Position numbers and translations under genes: made by a program
Notes under the pieces: model-generated
Databases searched by the model: none
The model's input: the letters and a program-made list of their open reading frames with translations, nothing else
What the model was told of the DNA's origin: nothing
From: Bacteriovorax stolpii
GTDB lineage: Bacteria > Bdellovibrionota > Bacteriovoracia > Bacteriovoracales > Bacteriovoracaceae
Length of the DNA: 64,000 bases
Reading direction: 5' to 3'
Assembly (NCBI GenBank): GCA_945860895.1
Contig: CAMASK010000001.1
Location: 1 to 64,000 of the forward strand
Shown: positions 40,227 through 49,745 of the stretch, one piece after another
Layout: each line of letters starts with the position of its first letter
Position numbering within the stretch: position 1 is the first letter of the stretch

Positions 40227-41189
40227 ATGAAAAAAGTTCGTGTTGCAGTATTAGGTTATGGGCACTTGGGTAAATGGCATTGTCAGAAAGTAGAGGCCCA
40301 TAAAGATATGGCAGAGTTTGTCGCCATCGTAGAAAAATTTCCCGCGGGACAAGAGTCGGCTAGAATAAATCATCCTCAGGTAAAAGTTGTAAGCGACATA
40401 AAAGAGATTATCAATGATATTGATGCCGCTTTTGTTGTGACTCCCACCTCCACTCACTTTGAGCTGGTTAAATATTTATTAGAAAATAATAAGCATGTTT
40501 TTTGTGAGAAACCGATTTGTTCCAACGATGAAGAAGGTAAGGCGTTGGCCAGAATTGCCGCTGATAAAAAGGTTGTTCTACAAGTAGGTCATAGTGAGCG
40601 TTTTCATGAAGCTTGGGAAAAACTGAAAGATAAATTTGCCAAACTTACTCCACCTTACACAGTTCGCATGAACCGTGTAGCACCCTTTAAAGGACGTGCG
40701 ACTGATGTAGATGTTGTTCAGGATCTAGCGATTCATGATCTTGATCTCGTGCTGCATTTATTCAAACAAAAGCCTCTTCGAATCACAGCTCAAGGGCAAA
40801 AAATCAGAACTAATAATTGGGACCATGCCAATATTCATTTGGCCCTCGAAGATGAATGCCATGTTTTTCTGGTTGTTGGAAGAAATGCCGTAAAAGAAAT
40901 GAGAGACGTCGAAGTGATTTCTAAAGATGGTATGATGATGGTTGATTTGTTTACGAATAAAATCTTTGAAGCTACAAATACTAAATACGAAGATGGTACT
41001 TTTGTAAAAGATCAGGATTACAGCAAGCGTGACCACCTTCTGCTTGAGCACAAATATTTTTACGATTCAGTTTTAAAATCAAATCCTGCCATAATTGGAC
41101 TTCGGGATGGATTGAATGCAGTTCACTTAGTCGATTGCACATTAAAATCCATGGAAACCCAGAAAACAATCCAGGTGAACCTTGGCTAG
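40227..41189 (+). CDS. Gfo/Idh/MocA-family oxidoreductase (candidate GnnA-like)
   Basis: N-terminal Rossmann 'VAVLGYGHLGKWH', 'HVFCEKPICSN'; lies between lpxA and lpxB. Confidence 0.88.
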   Translation: MKKVRVAVLGYGHLGKWHCQKVEAHKDMAEFVAIVEKFPAGQESARINHPQVKVVSDIKEIINDIDAAFVVTPTSTHFELVKYLLENNKHVFCEKPICSNDEEGKALARIAADKKVVLQVGHSERFHEAWEKLKDKFAKLTPPYTVRMNRVAPFKGRATDVDVVQDLAIHDLDLVLHLFKQKPLRITAQGQKIRTNNWDHANIHLALEDECHVFLVVGRNAVKEMRDVEVISKDGMMMVDLFTNKIFEATNTKYEDGTFVKDQDYSKRDHLLLEHKYFYDSVLKSNPAIIGLRDGLNAVHLVDCTLKSMETQKTIQVNLG

Positions 41190-42303
41190 TTGTCTGCTCA
41201 TCGCCGGAGAAAAATCCGGTGAAGAGCATGCCCTGAGTTTTTTTCCTGAACTTAAAGCTCTTACTCCTGGAGTAGAGTATTTTGGTGTTGGTGGAGAAGA
41301 ATTAAAAGAACATGGTTTAGATCTGCTTTATCACTTAAAGGATTTCTCGAGCATGGGATTTTCTGAAGTCATTAGTAAAATTCCTTTTTATTTCAAAGCC
41401 ATGAAAAATATTGAAAATCAGGTAAGAATGAGGGGAACTAAAGTTGCCATCCTTATAGATTTTCAAGATTTTAATATGAGACTGGCCAAGAGGCTCTCAA
41501 AGCAAGGTGTAAAAGTACTTTATTATGTAGCACCTCAAGCCTGGGCCTGGAAGCCACATCGGGCACAAGTCTTGGCGAAAACCGTTCATACCTTATTCAC
41601 AATTTTACCTTTTGAAAAAGCCTGGTTTAATGAAAGAGGAGTGAAGCAAGTGATGGGCATACCTCATCCTTTAATGCTTACCTACAAAAAATTTTTAGAC
41701 CTAATTCCCCCAAAGCCTTTCGCCTCATTGAAGCCAAAGATTAAAATTTTAATTTTACCTGGTAGTCGTAAATTTGAAATTTATTCTTTATTACCAAAAT
41801 TCATAGAAACGATCCGGATTTTAAAAAAAACCTTTGCTATCGAAGTTCATTTGGTAAAAGTCAGTCATATCAAAAAGGATATCTACGAATATTATCAAAA
41901 TGATGTTGATATATTTTACGAATCTACTGATCTGACCACGGCTATGAAAGAATGTCATTTTAGTCTGGCTGCCAGTGGTACTGTCACGCTTAGTACAGGT
42001 CTTTTTGAACTCCCCACCGTTGTTTGCTATAAGGCTGCACTTTTAAATGAATTTGTTTTTAATAATTTTATAAAATACAAAGGTCCCATCTCTCTCACTA
42101 ATATCATCCATGGTAAAATGCTTTTTCCAGAATTTACGCAAGACCAAGTTAACCCTCATCAACTTGCTCAGGTAATTAGCACTTGGTTAGAAAATGAAAC
42201 AGTTTATAATGAATTAAAGGCAGAATTAAAGAAGACCAAGACTCTTCTTGCGGGCGATCATTTTTCGGTTCCAGAATTCATGTCGCAGGTAATTCATGAT
42301 TGA
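41182..42303 (+). CDS. lpxB: Lipid-A-disaccharide synthase
   Basis: 'IAGEKSGEEHA', 'YYVAPQAWAWKPHRAQVL', 'AASGTVTLSTGLFELPTVVCYK'. Confidence 0.95.
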   Translation: MASCLLIAGEKSGEEHALSFFPELKALTPGVEYFGVGGEELKEHGLDLLYHLKDFSSMGFSEVISKIPFYFKAMKNIENQVRMRGTKVAILIDFQDFNMRLAKRLSKQGVKVLYYVAPQAWAWKPHRAQVLAKTVHTLFTILPFEKAWFNERGVKQVMGIPHPLMLTYKKFLDLIPPKPFASLKPKIKILILPGSRKFEIYSLLPKFIETIRILKKTFAIEVHLVKVSHIKKDIYEYYQNDVDIFYESTDLTTAMKECHFSLAASGTVTLSTGLFELPTVVCYKAALLNEFVFNNFIKYKGPISLTNIIHGKMLFPEFTQDQVNPHQLAQVISTWLENETVYNELKAELKKTKTLLAGDHFSVPEFMSQVIHD

Positions 42304-43399
42304 AGTTGAACAAGTTAAAACTAGAATTAAAATAAAGTCATTACTGAAGAACACTGCCTTCACTCCCTTGAGCTTTGTCTGGGAGTGGGTTTATCGTATT
42401 CGCCGCTCGTTTTTTGAATATGGAGTTTTAAAAAAAACCACTTTCAAGGTTCCGGTTATTTCGGTGGGTAACTTATCATTTGGCGGGACCGGAAAAACAC
42501 CTACCATTATCTGGCTTGCTGAATGGATGATTTCTAAAGGTCTCACCCCTGTGGTGCTAACCCGAGGTTATAAAGGCCAGCTCGAGCATTCTTCTGGACT
42601 TTTAAAATCTGGTCAGAAATTTCGCTTGAATCCCTTTGATTATGGTGATGAACCACTCATGATTTCCAATAAGATGAGCCGGGGAGCAGTGATTGTCGGA
42701 AAGAAGCGCGCTGAAAATTTACTGAAGTATTTTTCGGAAGTTAAACCGGATGCAGTTTTACTTGATGATGGATTTCAACATCTTCAAATTTATCGTAGTT
42801 TTAATATCGTCCTTTTTGATGCCTTGATGCCGCTTAATCTTTATAAGGTTGCCCCCTTGGGCTATTTAAGAGAAGGACTGACTGCACTCAAAGATGCTGA
42901 TGCTATTATTATTTCTCGGGCCGATATGGTAACAGCAGAAAAATTACAAAAATTGAAAAAAAAACTGAGTCAGTATTTTCACCATAAACCACCAATTGCA
43001 CTGACCAGTTACCATTCGGTTGGGGTTTTTGATGTTCATGATAAATATATTTTTTCCATTCATGATTTAAAAGGAATGAAGGCTATTGCAGTTACGGCCA
43101 TAGCTTCACCTGACTCATTTTATAAATATCTCGAAAATTTCGGGATCGAAATCTCTGAAAGGGTGAGTTTTCCAGACCACTATTTCTTTTCGCCTGAAGA
43201 TGTTAATGACTTGCTAATTAAGGCCTCTCAGCACTCTGCTATTATTATCTGCAGTGAAAAAGACATGGTTAAGATGAAACGAGTTTCCCAAGATCCGCGC
43301 ATACTTTCAACCAAAATTAAAGTTGAGTTTATTAGTGGAGAACAAGAGCTGGTTCAGGGCTTAAGCAAAGTTCTCCAGCTTGATTCACTAACTCAATAA
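42296..43399 (+). CDS. lpxK: Tetraacyldisaccharide 4'-kinase
   Basis: 'VISVGNLSFGGTGKTPTIIWLAE', 'VLLDDGFQHLQIYRSFNIVLFDA'. Confidence 0.95.
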   Translation: MIEVEQVKTRIKIKSLLKNTAFTPLSFVWEWVYRIRRSFFEYGVLKKTTFKVPVISVGNLSFGGTGKTPTIIWLAEWMISKGLTPVVLTRGYKGQLEHSSGLLKSGQKFRLNPFDYGDEPLMISNKMSRGAVIVGKKRAENLLKYFSEVKPDAVLLDDGFQHLQIYRSFNIVLFDALMPLNLYKVAPLGYLREGLTALKDADAIIISRADMVTAEKLQKLKKKLSQYFHHKPPIALTSYHSVGVFDVHDKYIFSIHDLKGMKAIAVTAIASPDSFYKYLENFGIEISERVSFPDHYFFSPEDVNDLLIKASQHSAIIICSEKDMVKMKRVSQDPRILSTKIKVEFISGEQELVQGLSKVLQLDSLTQ

Positions 43400-43440
43400 A
43401 CTACAATAAAGTAAATAGTTAAACTTAAAGGAAAATAAGC

Positions 43441-44502
43441 GTGAAAATTTGGCTTATAGCTCTCTTTATTCTCAGCGGTTGCTCCTCAAATAAGAAAGAA
43501 AAGGATTTTCAGGCATCGCTGGATAAGCCAGGAGAGCTTACACCTGAAGCTCAGGTGGAAGCTCCAGAAAAGTTATTGGAAAAATTTGAAGTCGAAAAAA
43601 TAGAAACGGTTACTGGAACTGAAAAAAAAACTCTCGAACAAAAAATTTCTCCAGCAAAAGATACCAATAAGTCAGTCGTCGTAAAACACAAAGCAATTAA
43701 GCCGGCACTTCCTTTAACTCAGGACGTTCCAGTGAATAAGTTACCAAAGGACTATCCAGCTCCATTGGTTTCTGTGAATGCAAAAGCTGAAAAAGTCTGG
43801 AGTAAATATAAACCTAATCACATCGTGGATCAAAAAGTCTTTTTAGATATTCATTACCTTGGAATGACCGTGGGAAAAATCATGGTCACAAATCGTGGCA
43901 AGAAAATGATCAACGGAAAAGAGGTTTGGCATTTTCACTCACGATTTAAATCTGCCCCTTTTTATAGCAACATATATGAACTAGACGATACAGTTGATAC
44001 TTATGTCACAACTGATCAATTTCTTTCGAGCCGATATAGCCTGATTCAGAGAGAAACTAAGCAGAATGTAGATGATCTTCAATTGCATGATCGTGAACAG
44101 ATGAAGACTTTTTGGTTTTATAAACAAAAAAAATCAAACGGTGACATTAAAAATAAAGAAAAAAAAGAATATATTCCTTACTTCAGCATAGATCCCTTTT
44201 CTGTTCTATTCCTCTTTCAGGGCTTACCTATGAAAAACGGTGATATCTATGAAATTCCAATTATCAATAAAGGCAAAATATTGATCTTAAGAAGTGAAGT
44301 TGAAGGCCGTGAAGAAATTCAGACAGAGTTAGGTGATAAGAAAAGCATCAGGATCCATGCAACAACCAAATACACTGGAGAAACTCTTAAGGATGGGGAT
44401 CTTTATTTCTGGTTTAGTGATAATGCCTCTCGTACTTTGCTAAAGGCTCAGGCAAAAATAAAAATTGGTTCAGTAACTGCAGATATTGTGGATGGTAAAT
44501 GA
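43441..44502 (+). CDS. DUF3108-like lipoprotein
   Basis: GTG start, lipobox 'LSGC'; 'LGMTVGKIMVTNRG...VWHFHSRFKSAPFYSNIYELDDTVDTYV'. Confidence 0.75.
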   Translation: MKIWLIALFILSGCSSNKKEKDFQASLDKPGELTPEAQVEAPEKLLEKFEVEKIETVTGTEKKTLEQKISPAKDTNKSVVVKHKAIKPALPLTQDVPVNKLPKDYPAPLVSVNAKAEKVWSKYKPNHIVDQKVFLDIHYLGMTVGKIMVTNRGKKMINGKEVWHFHSRFKSAPFYSNIYELDDTVDTYVTTDQFLSSRYSLIQRETKQNVDDLQLHDREQMKTFWFYKQKKSNGDIKNKEKKEYIPYFSIDPFSVLFLFQGLPMKNGDIYEIPIINKGKILILRSEVEGREEIQTELGDKKSIRIHATTKYTGETLKDGDLYFWFSDNASRTLLKAQAKIKIGSVTADIVDGK

Positions 44503-45674
44503 GAGAAAGACTTCGCTTATCTGATTTAAGCGTCCTTTATATTTGTCTATCAGAAGAATGGAGTAGCATTGAGAGACGTTGCATTGCAGATGCCACATAC
44601 TTCAGAAATATTGGTGGATCAGCCTACATCCTATGCCATGAAAAATCTCTGATTGATAAAGAAGCTGAAAAAGAATCTATTCCTCGCATTTATTTTTTGA
44701 CCGGTCTTTCGACATTGAGAAGTAAGCTCAATTTTTATTTTCAAATCCAGCATATTCTTCAAAAGCAGCAAATCGATTTAATTCATTCTTATAATTATGA
44801 TTCACTATTGCCCCTGGGGATGATTTTGAAAGGGATGCCACAGATTCCTATGGTCTTTACATTCAATGAAAATATCACGTGGAAAAGAAGTTCATTCTTT
44901 GACAAATGGTTCTTATCTCGAACAGACTCTATTTTTACTTTTTCATCTAATATACGCGAACTGGCTATTGAATCTTTCCCCGTTAATTCTCGCAAAATTC
45001 ATGTCACAGGTGCGGGGATTGATTTTCCGGCAAAAATAAATCGTGCTGCCCATCCTGTAGAAAAAAAGAAAATCATGACCTTCATTTCGCGGACCGAAGA
45101 AGATCTTAATTGCATCAGAATTTTTGTGGATGCCATTCAGCCACTTCTCTATAACTTGGAACAAATGGATTTTAAGCAGCATCTTGTGTTTATATTTCTG
45201 ACTGATATCTCCTGGTATGATCATCCACTTTACGATTCCTTGAAACGCATGATTCTTGAGCGCCATCTGGAAATGAATATCAGTTTTGAGACCCGCCCTT
45301 TGAATAGTACTAGTTTCCAGGACTGCGATGTTTTTGTGGGACTGCCTATGAATGAGCTTTTTTCGGATCTTGATCTCTTCGCTTTAGTGACCCAGACCCC
45401 TGTCCTTTTGCCTCGGACATCCACACGGCAGCAGGTAGTAAAGCAGGGAAAATTTGGGGAAACCTACTATCCGGAAGATGGAAGAGAGCTGCGAGACAAA
45501 TTAATCAAGATTCTTACTAATTATCCTAAGTACTTAGAGGAGCTCAATGGAGTGGAATTAGAACTTCAGGAGCAACATCACTTTGAGCGCTATGCCGAAG
45601 AACTCTATGCTCATTACGAGACGCTTTATGCGCAGCGACGTAGGTACACTCAAAAGAAGAAAAAACTCGCTTAA
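44499..45674 (+). CDS. Glycosyltransferase-like (GT4-type) protein
   Basis: N-terminal GT-B-like 'DLIHSYNYDSLLPLGMIL...PMVFTFNENITWK...FTFSSNIRELAIESF'; family assignment weak. Confidence 0.6.
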   Translation: MRERLRLSDLSVLYICLSEEWSSIERRCIADATYFRNIGGSAYILCHEKSLIDKEAEKESIPRIYFLTGLSTLRSKLNFYFQIQHILQKQQIDLIHSYNYDSLLPLGMILKGMPQIPMVFTFNENITWKRSSFFDKWFLSRTDSIFTFSSNIRELAIESFPVNSRKIHVTGAGIDFPAKINRAAHPVEKKKIMTFISRTEEDLNCIRIFVDAIQPLLYNLEQMDFKQHLVFIFLTDISWYDHPLYDSLKRMILERHLEMNISFETRPLNSTSFQDCDVFVGLPMNELFSDLDLFALVTQTPVLLPRTSTRQQVVKQGKFGETYYPEDGRELRDKLIKILTNYPKYLEELNGVELELQEQHHFERYAEELYAHYETLYAQRRRYTQKKKKLA

Positions 45675-45749
45675 TCCCCCACAATCATTTATATTTTTCG
45701 CTCTTCAGTAGAAGAATTAATGTCTAGTAAAAAGGGGGGCTATATTATG

Positions 45750-47495
45750 GCCACCACAAAAACTGCAACTGCATCTGCATCTAAAAACTTTGTAATCCCG
45801 TCTTGGATCAAAGGGTTCGACTTCGAAATGGGCGAAGCAACTGAAACAAAGGCAAAAACTGAATTCGGAGATTTGATCAACTCTGCATCCGCAAAGAATT
45901 TCGCTGAAGGCGAAGTTTTCATGGGTAAAGTCGTTGCTATGAATGATGAATTCGTAACGGTAGATATCGGTTATAAGCAAGAGGGTCTTGTACTCGCTCG
46001 CGAATTCCGTAACTACGACGGCACGATGAAAATCAAAGTCGGCGAAGAAATCCAAGTTTATCTAGAAAAGCTTGAGTCTGCTATGGGGAACTTAGTTCTT
46101 TCTAAAGACAAAGCTGAAATCTTGAAAGCATGGGACAAGATCTCTGAAGCTTGTGAAAAAGGTGAGCCTGTTGAAGGTACCGTTATCGCAAAAGTTAAGG
46201 GCGGTCTTTCTGTTGATATCGGTGTTAAAGCTTTCCTTCCAGGATCGCAAATTGACATCCGTCCAGTTAAGAACCTTGATAAGTACATTGGTAAAACAAT
46301 GGAATTCAAAGTTATTAAATTTAACAAGAAACGTGGAAACATTGTTCTTTCTCGTCGTGCAATCCTCGCTGAAGAGCGCGGTAAGATGAGAGATGAAACA
46401 TTGACTCAAATTCAAGAAGGTATGATCGTTAAAGGTATTGTTAAAAACATTACTGATTACGGTGCATTCATCGATCTTGGTGGTGTTGATGGTCTTCTAC
46501 ACATTACAGATATGTCTTGGGGTCGCGTTAAGCATCCTTCGAACCTTCTTGGTGTTGGTGATGAAGTTGATGTTAAAATCCTTAAATACGATGCTTCGAA
46601 AGAGCGCGTATCTTTGGGTCTTAAGCAAGTTCAAGCTAATCCTTGGGAATCTGCTAAAGATAAATATATGCCAGGTTCAAAAGTTTCTGGAGAAATCGTA
46701 TCTGTTAAAGATTACGGAATCTTCGTTGAGCTTTCTGACGGTATCGAAGGTTTGATCCACGTTTCAGAAATGAGCTGGACAAACAAAAAGTCTGCTAACA
46801 AAACTTACAACGTAGGCGATAAGATCGAAGCTGTAGTTCTTGAAGTAGATGTTGAGAACAAGAGAATCTCTCTTGGTCTTAAACAGTTGATGCCAAATCC
46901 TTGGGATGATTTAGCTGCTAAATTCAACCCAGGTAAAATGGTTGAAGGTACAATTAAAGCAATCGTTGATTTCGGTCTGTTCATTGACCTTGGCGAAGAA
47001 GTTGATGCTCTCATTCACGTTTCAGATATTTCTTGGACTAAGAAAGCTGTTACATTGACTGAAGAGTACAAAGTTGGCCAAAAAATCAAAGCTGTAGTTG
47101 TTACAGTTGATAAAGAAAACCAAAAATTCTGCTTAGGCCTTAAACAGCTTGAGGAAGATCCTTGGAAGAGAATCGAAGAGCGTATGCCAGTTGGTTCACC
47201 TGTTGAAGGTGAAGCAGTTCGTATTACTGAATTCGGTGTATTCGTTGAACTTGAAACTGGAATTGAAGGTCTAGTTCATATCTCTGAAATCTCTGAAGAG
47301 CGCGTAGAGAAACCATCGGATAAAGTTAACAAAGGCGATAAAGTTAAAGCCATCGTTATCTCTATCGATAAACAAGCCAAGAAGATTGCTCTTTCTATGA
47401 AAGCAATTGCAACTGGTGAGTACAAGTCGAACTACAAAGCTGAAACAGCACAACCGTCTACTCTTGCTGACAAACTGAAAGGTTTCAAAGTTTAA
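45750..47495 (+). CDS. rpsA: 30S ribosomal protein S1
   Basis: Six S1 repeats; 'DYGAFIDLGGVDGLLHITDMSWGRVKHPSNLLGVGDEVDVKIL'. Confidence 0.95.
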   Translation, partial: ATTKTATASASKNFVIPSWIKGFDFEMGEATETKAKTEFGDLINSASAKNFAEGEVFMGKVVAMNDEFVTVDIGYKQEGLVLAREFRNYDGTMKIKVGEEIQVYLEKLESAMGNLVLSKDKAEILKAWDKISEACEKGEPVEGTVIAKVKGGLSVDIGVKAFLPGSQIDIRPVKNLDKYIGKTMEFKVIKFNKKRGNIVLSRRAILAEERGKMRDETLTQIQEGMIVKGIVKNITDYGAFIDLGGVDGLLHITDMSWGRVKHPSNLLGVGDEVDVKILKYDASKERVSLGLKQVQANPWESAKDKYMPGSKVSGEIVSVKDYGIFVELSDGIEGLIHVSEMSWTNKKSANKTYNVGDKIEAVVLEVDVENKRISLGLKQLMPNPWDDLAAKFNPGKMVEGTIKAIVDFGLFIDLGEEVDALIHVSDISWTKKAVTLTEEYKVGQKIKAVVVTVDKENQKFCLGLKQLEEDPWKRIEERMPVGSPVEGEAVRITEFGVFVELETGIEGLVHISEISEERVEKPSDKVNKGDKVKAIVISIDKQAKKIALSMKAIATGEYKSNYKAETAQPSTLADKLKGFKV

Positions 47496-47530
47496 GTTTA
47501 GTTATTTCCATCCCGCTATTTGGATGAATG

Positions 47531-47557
47531 AGGGCCCGCAGAAATGCGGGCCTTTTT
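47531..47557 (+). terminator. Rho-independent terminator after rpsA
   Basis: GGCCCGCA-GAAA-TGCGGGCC followed by TTTTT. Confidence 0.88.
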
Positions 47558-48764
47558 ATTTCGAAAAGTCTGTTATCCAGTCATAAGATCCTAATTTCCT
47601 ATCTTCCAAGCTTAGATCTATTTGCTTAATCATCTCTCGACTAGATTGACCATTCAGGCTCACAAAAGAGCTGGCATAGATCTTTAGGCCAGGGAACATA
47701 TTCTTCAAAAAATGAGCAAATTCAAGAATTGAATCCGGCTTTCCAATAATTTCTCGATATTGTTTTTTTGTCAGATACTTTTGCGGAAAAATCATCTGCA
47801 TGTTTTTAATAGATGGATCCAAAATATAGTAAACTACACGTCCGGTCTTGGTTCTTAATTTCATTCTCCATGAGAATTGATGACCATCCTCAGTCCATGA
47901 AACTTTTCCTGGATATAGATGATGTCTCAAGGGAATGAGTACTTGGAGAACCACATATAAAGATAAACAAAGCACCAAGAGTCTATTAGGCCGAATAAAT
48001 CTATAATCAGTTTTTGGAAAAAAATCATCAAACCAGGTTAATTTTCTGGGCCAGCTTGGGCCAAAAAATAAAGCCGTCATCATTAAGGCAAACCAGGGAA
48101 AGGTTGCTAAACCAAAATGATAAACATTATTTAAGTGAAAGAATATTGTCGCTGTGAAGGCTAGTATTCTCGAACGTCTCCAACAGAGAAAGGGAACAAC
48201 AAATAGATCAAACAACAGACCACCATATACATAGAAATTTTGGAATTTTTCTAAACCCATCGTTTTAATGGTATTGCCTGATAACCATTCAGAATCAAGT
48301 TTTGCAATTCCCGCAAAAAAATAGACTACTGAAATTTGGAATATCATCAGATAAAAATACCAAGCTGGTAGAGCAAGTTTTTTATTTTTTATGACTGGCA
48401 TCCAGATAAGCCAAAAAGCGATCAGACAATACAGATACAAATGGTTAATATATTCAGATTTCTCCATGAGAAAGAGAAGAGAGTATCCAAGAAACAAAAT
48501 CACTGCTGAAAGGCGCTGATGAATTCCAAAAGCAAATGTAAATCCTGCCAGAATAGTTATTGAATAATGAATAACTAGTCCCCAGAAAGGCCATGGGCTG
48601 AGCCATTCAAAATACAAATAAGTAAAATGAAAAGGTGCTAAGTATTCCTGAAAGTCTCCTAGAAACAAACTATTGATCAACTCCCACGAGAGTAATGTTC
48701 CTGCGAAAAAGCGCAGATAAATTAAAATTGCAGAATCTAAGGGTTTAAAGAGCTGCTTAAGCAT
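47556..48764 (-). CDS. HTTM-domain (vitamin K-dependent gamma-carboxylase-like) membrane protein
   Basis: Multiple TMs, 'YFFAGIAKLDSEWLSG' and 'WTEDGHQFSWRMKLRTKTG' HTTM/VKGC-type motifs. Confidence 0.75.
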   Translation of the reverse strand: MLKQLFKPLDSAILIYLRFFAGTLLSWELINSLFLGDFQEYLAPFHFTYLYFEWLSPWPFWGLVIHYSITILAGFTFAFGIHQRLSAVILFLGYSLLFLMEKSEYINHLYLYCLIAFWLIWMPVIKNKKLALPAWYFYLMIFQISVVYFFAGIAKLDSEWLSGNTIKTMGLEKFQNFYVYGGLLFDLFVVPFLCWRRSRILAFTATIFFHLNNVYHFGLATFPWFALMMTALFFGPSWPRKLTWFDDFFPKTDYRFIRPNRLLVLCLSLYVVLQVLIPLRHHLYPGKVSWTEDGHQFSWRMKLRTKTGRVVYYILDPSIKNMQMIFPQKYLTKKQYREIIGKPDSILEFAHFLKNMFPGLKIYASSFVSLNGQSSREMIKQIDLSLEDRKLGSYDWITDFSK

Positions 48765-48854
48765 CGGCGCAAGATTAGTCCACTGGCTGAATTAAGCCAC
48801 TATAAGAAATCATCAAGATCTTCATAATGGATCAATTGGCGGTCTGCGAAAATT

Positions 48855-48880
48855 AAATGGCCCACCGAAGTGGGCTATTT
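48855..48880 (-). terminator. Hairpin terminator downstream of 48883-49530
   Basis: AAATAGCCCAC-TTCG-GTGGGCCATTT (reverse strand). Confidence 0.7.
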
Positions 48881-48882
48881 AT

Positions 48883-49530
48883 TTAGTTTGAAAAAATTTT
48901 CAATCCACCGTTACCCGAAATGTGAACGGTATCATTTCTTTCGAAAGCCGTTCTCCAGGAATTCATGGAGTACTTAATAGTTAAAATGGCACCAACTACT
49001 GGTTGAGCTTTTGTTCCGTGATTTGTGATCCCTTGAAGTTTCATGCTGGCATTGAAATCCCATCCATATCCAGTTTTAACTGATACCGGCTGAACAATAG
49101 CATTTTGAATATATTTTCCTGTGCCATTATAAGAACAGTTATATGTGTAAAGAACCATATATTCAAAACGAACAACTTCTACTCCACCAGTCATCATTTT
49201 AGTGGCAAATTTTTTCTGAACAGGGAAAGAACAATTTTCCATATCAAGAGGATCCACAATTTCTTTTGAAATTGGGTCCTTGGGTACGATGTTAATTGGA
49301 GTAAAACTAGTAGTGTTAGAAGGCTTACCTTTTTGAACTAAAGTATAAACCTGTTCTCCAAGGGCAACGATTTCTTTTGCGATAGCTATGACTTCTCCTG
49401 CATCACCTTCAATTGCTGACTGAGAGTCAAAATTTTCAACTTCAATTGTTTCAATATAAAGTGTTTCCACTTTTGCATAAGAAACTGTCGTCATGAGTGC
49501 GAGACACAGACTCATTATCAAATTTTTCAT
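48883..49530 (-). CDS. Secreted protein of unknown function
   Basis: 215 aa with signal peptide MKNLIMSLCLALMTTVSYA. Confidence 0.7.
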   Translation of the reverse strand: MKNLIMSLCLALMTTVSYAKVETLYIETIEVENFDSQSAIEGDAGEVIAIAKEIVALGEQVYTLVQKGKPSNTTSFTPINIVPKDPISKEIVDPLDMENCSFPVQKKFATKMMTGGVEVVRFEYMVLYTYNCSYNGTGKYIQNAIVQPVSVKTGYGWDFNASMKLQGITNHGTKAQPVVGAILTIKYSMNSWRTAFERNDTVHISGNGGLKIFSN

Positions 49531-49745
49531 TATTTCCCCCAGTTAAATTCCCATGGAGAGCTTCTATCAAGCGTTAAAGCGATTGGTCAAGAGCGAAGTA
49601 GTTTTAGTATTTTTTACTGCGGCACCAAGTTAAAGTTAGTAAAAACAATAGCTTCGCTTCTTTGCTGATTTTGCGGAACGTAAACAAGTAGAAGTTTGTC
49701 TAATGATAATTTAAAGTTTTCCTAATATATCAAAAGTTAGGCACC

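Noticed and set aside
45717-47453. Several antisense/alternate-frame ORFs over rpsA
   Set aside because: By-products of a long, codon-biased S1 gene; no supporting start signals or homology.
46438-47495. Repeats within 46.4-47.5 kb
   Set aside because: Explained by repeated S1 domains in rpsA, not a DNA repeat element.
49590-49720. Nested inverted repeats (AGCGAAG...CTTCGCT; TTTTTACT...AGTAAAAA)
   Set aside because: Short arms in an AT-rich spacer; likely chance without conservation data.
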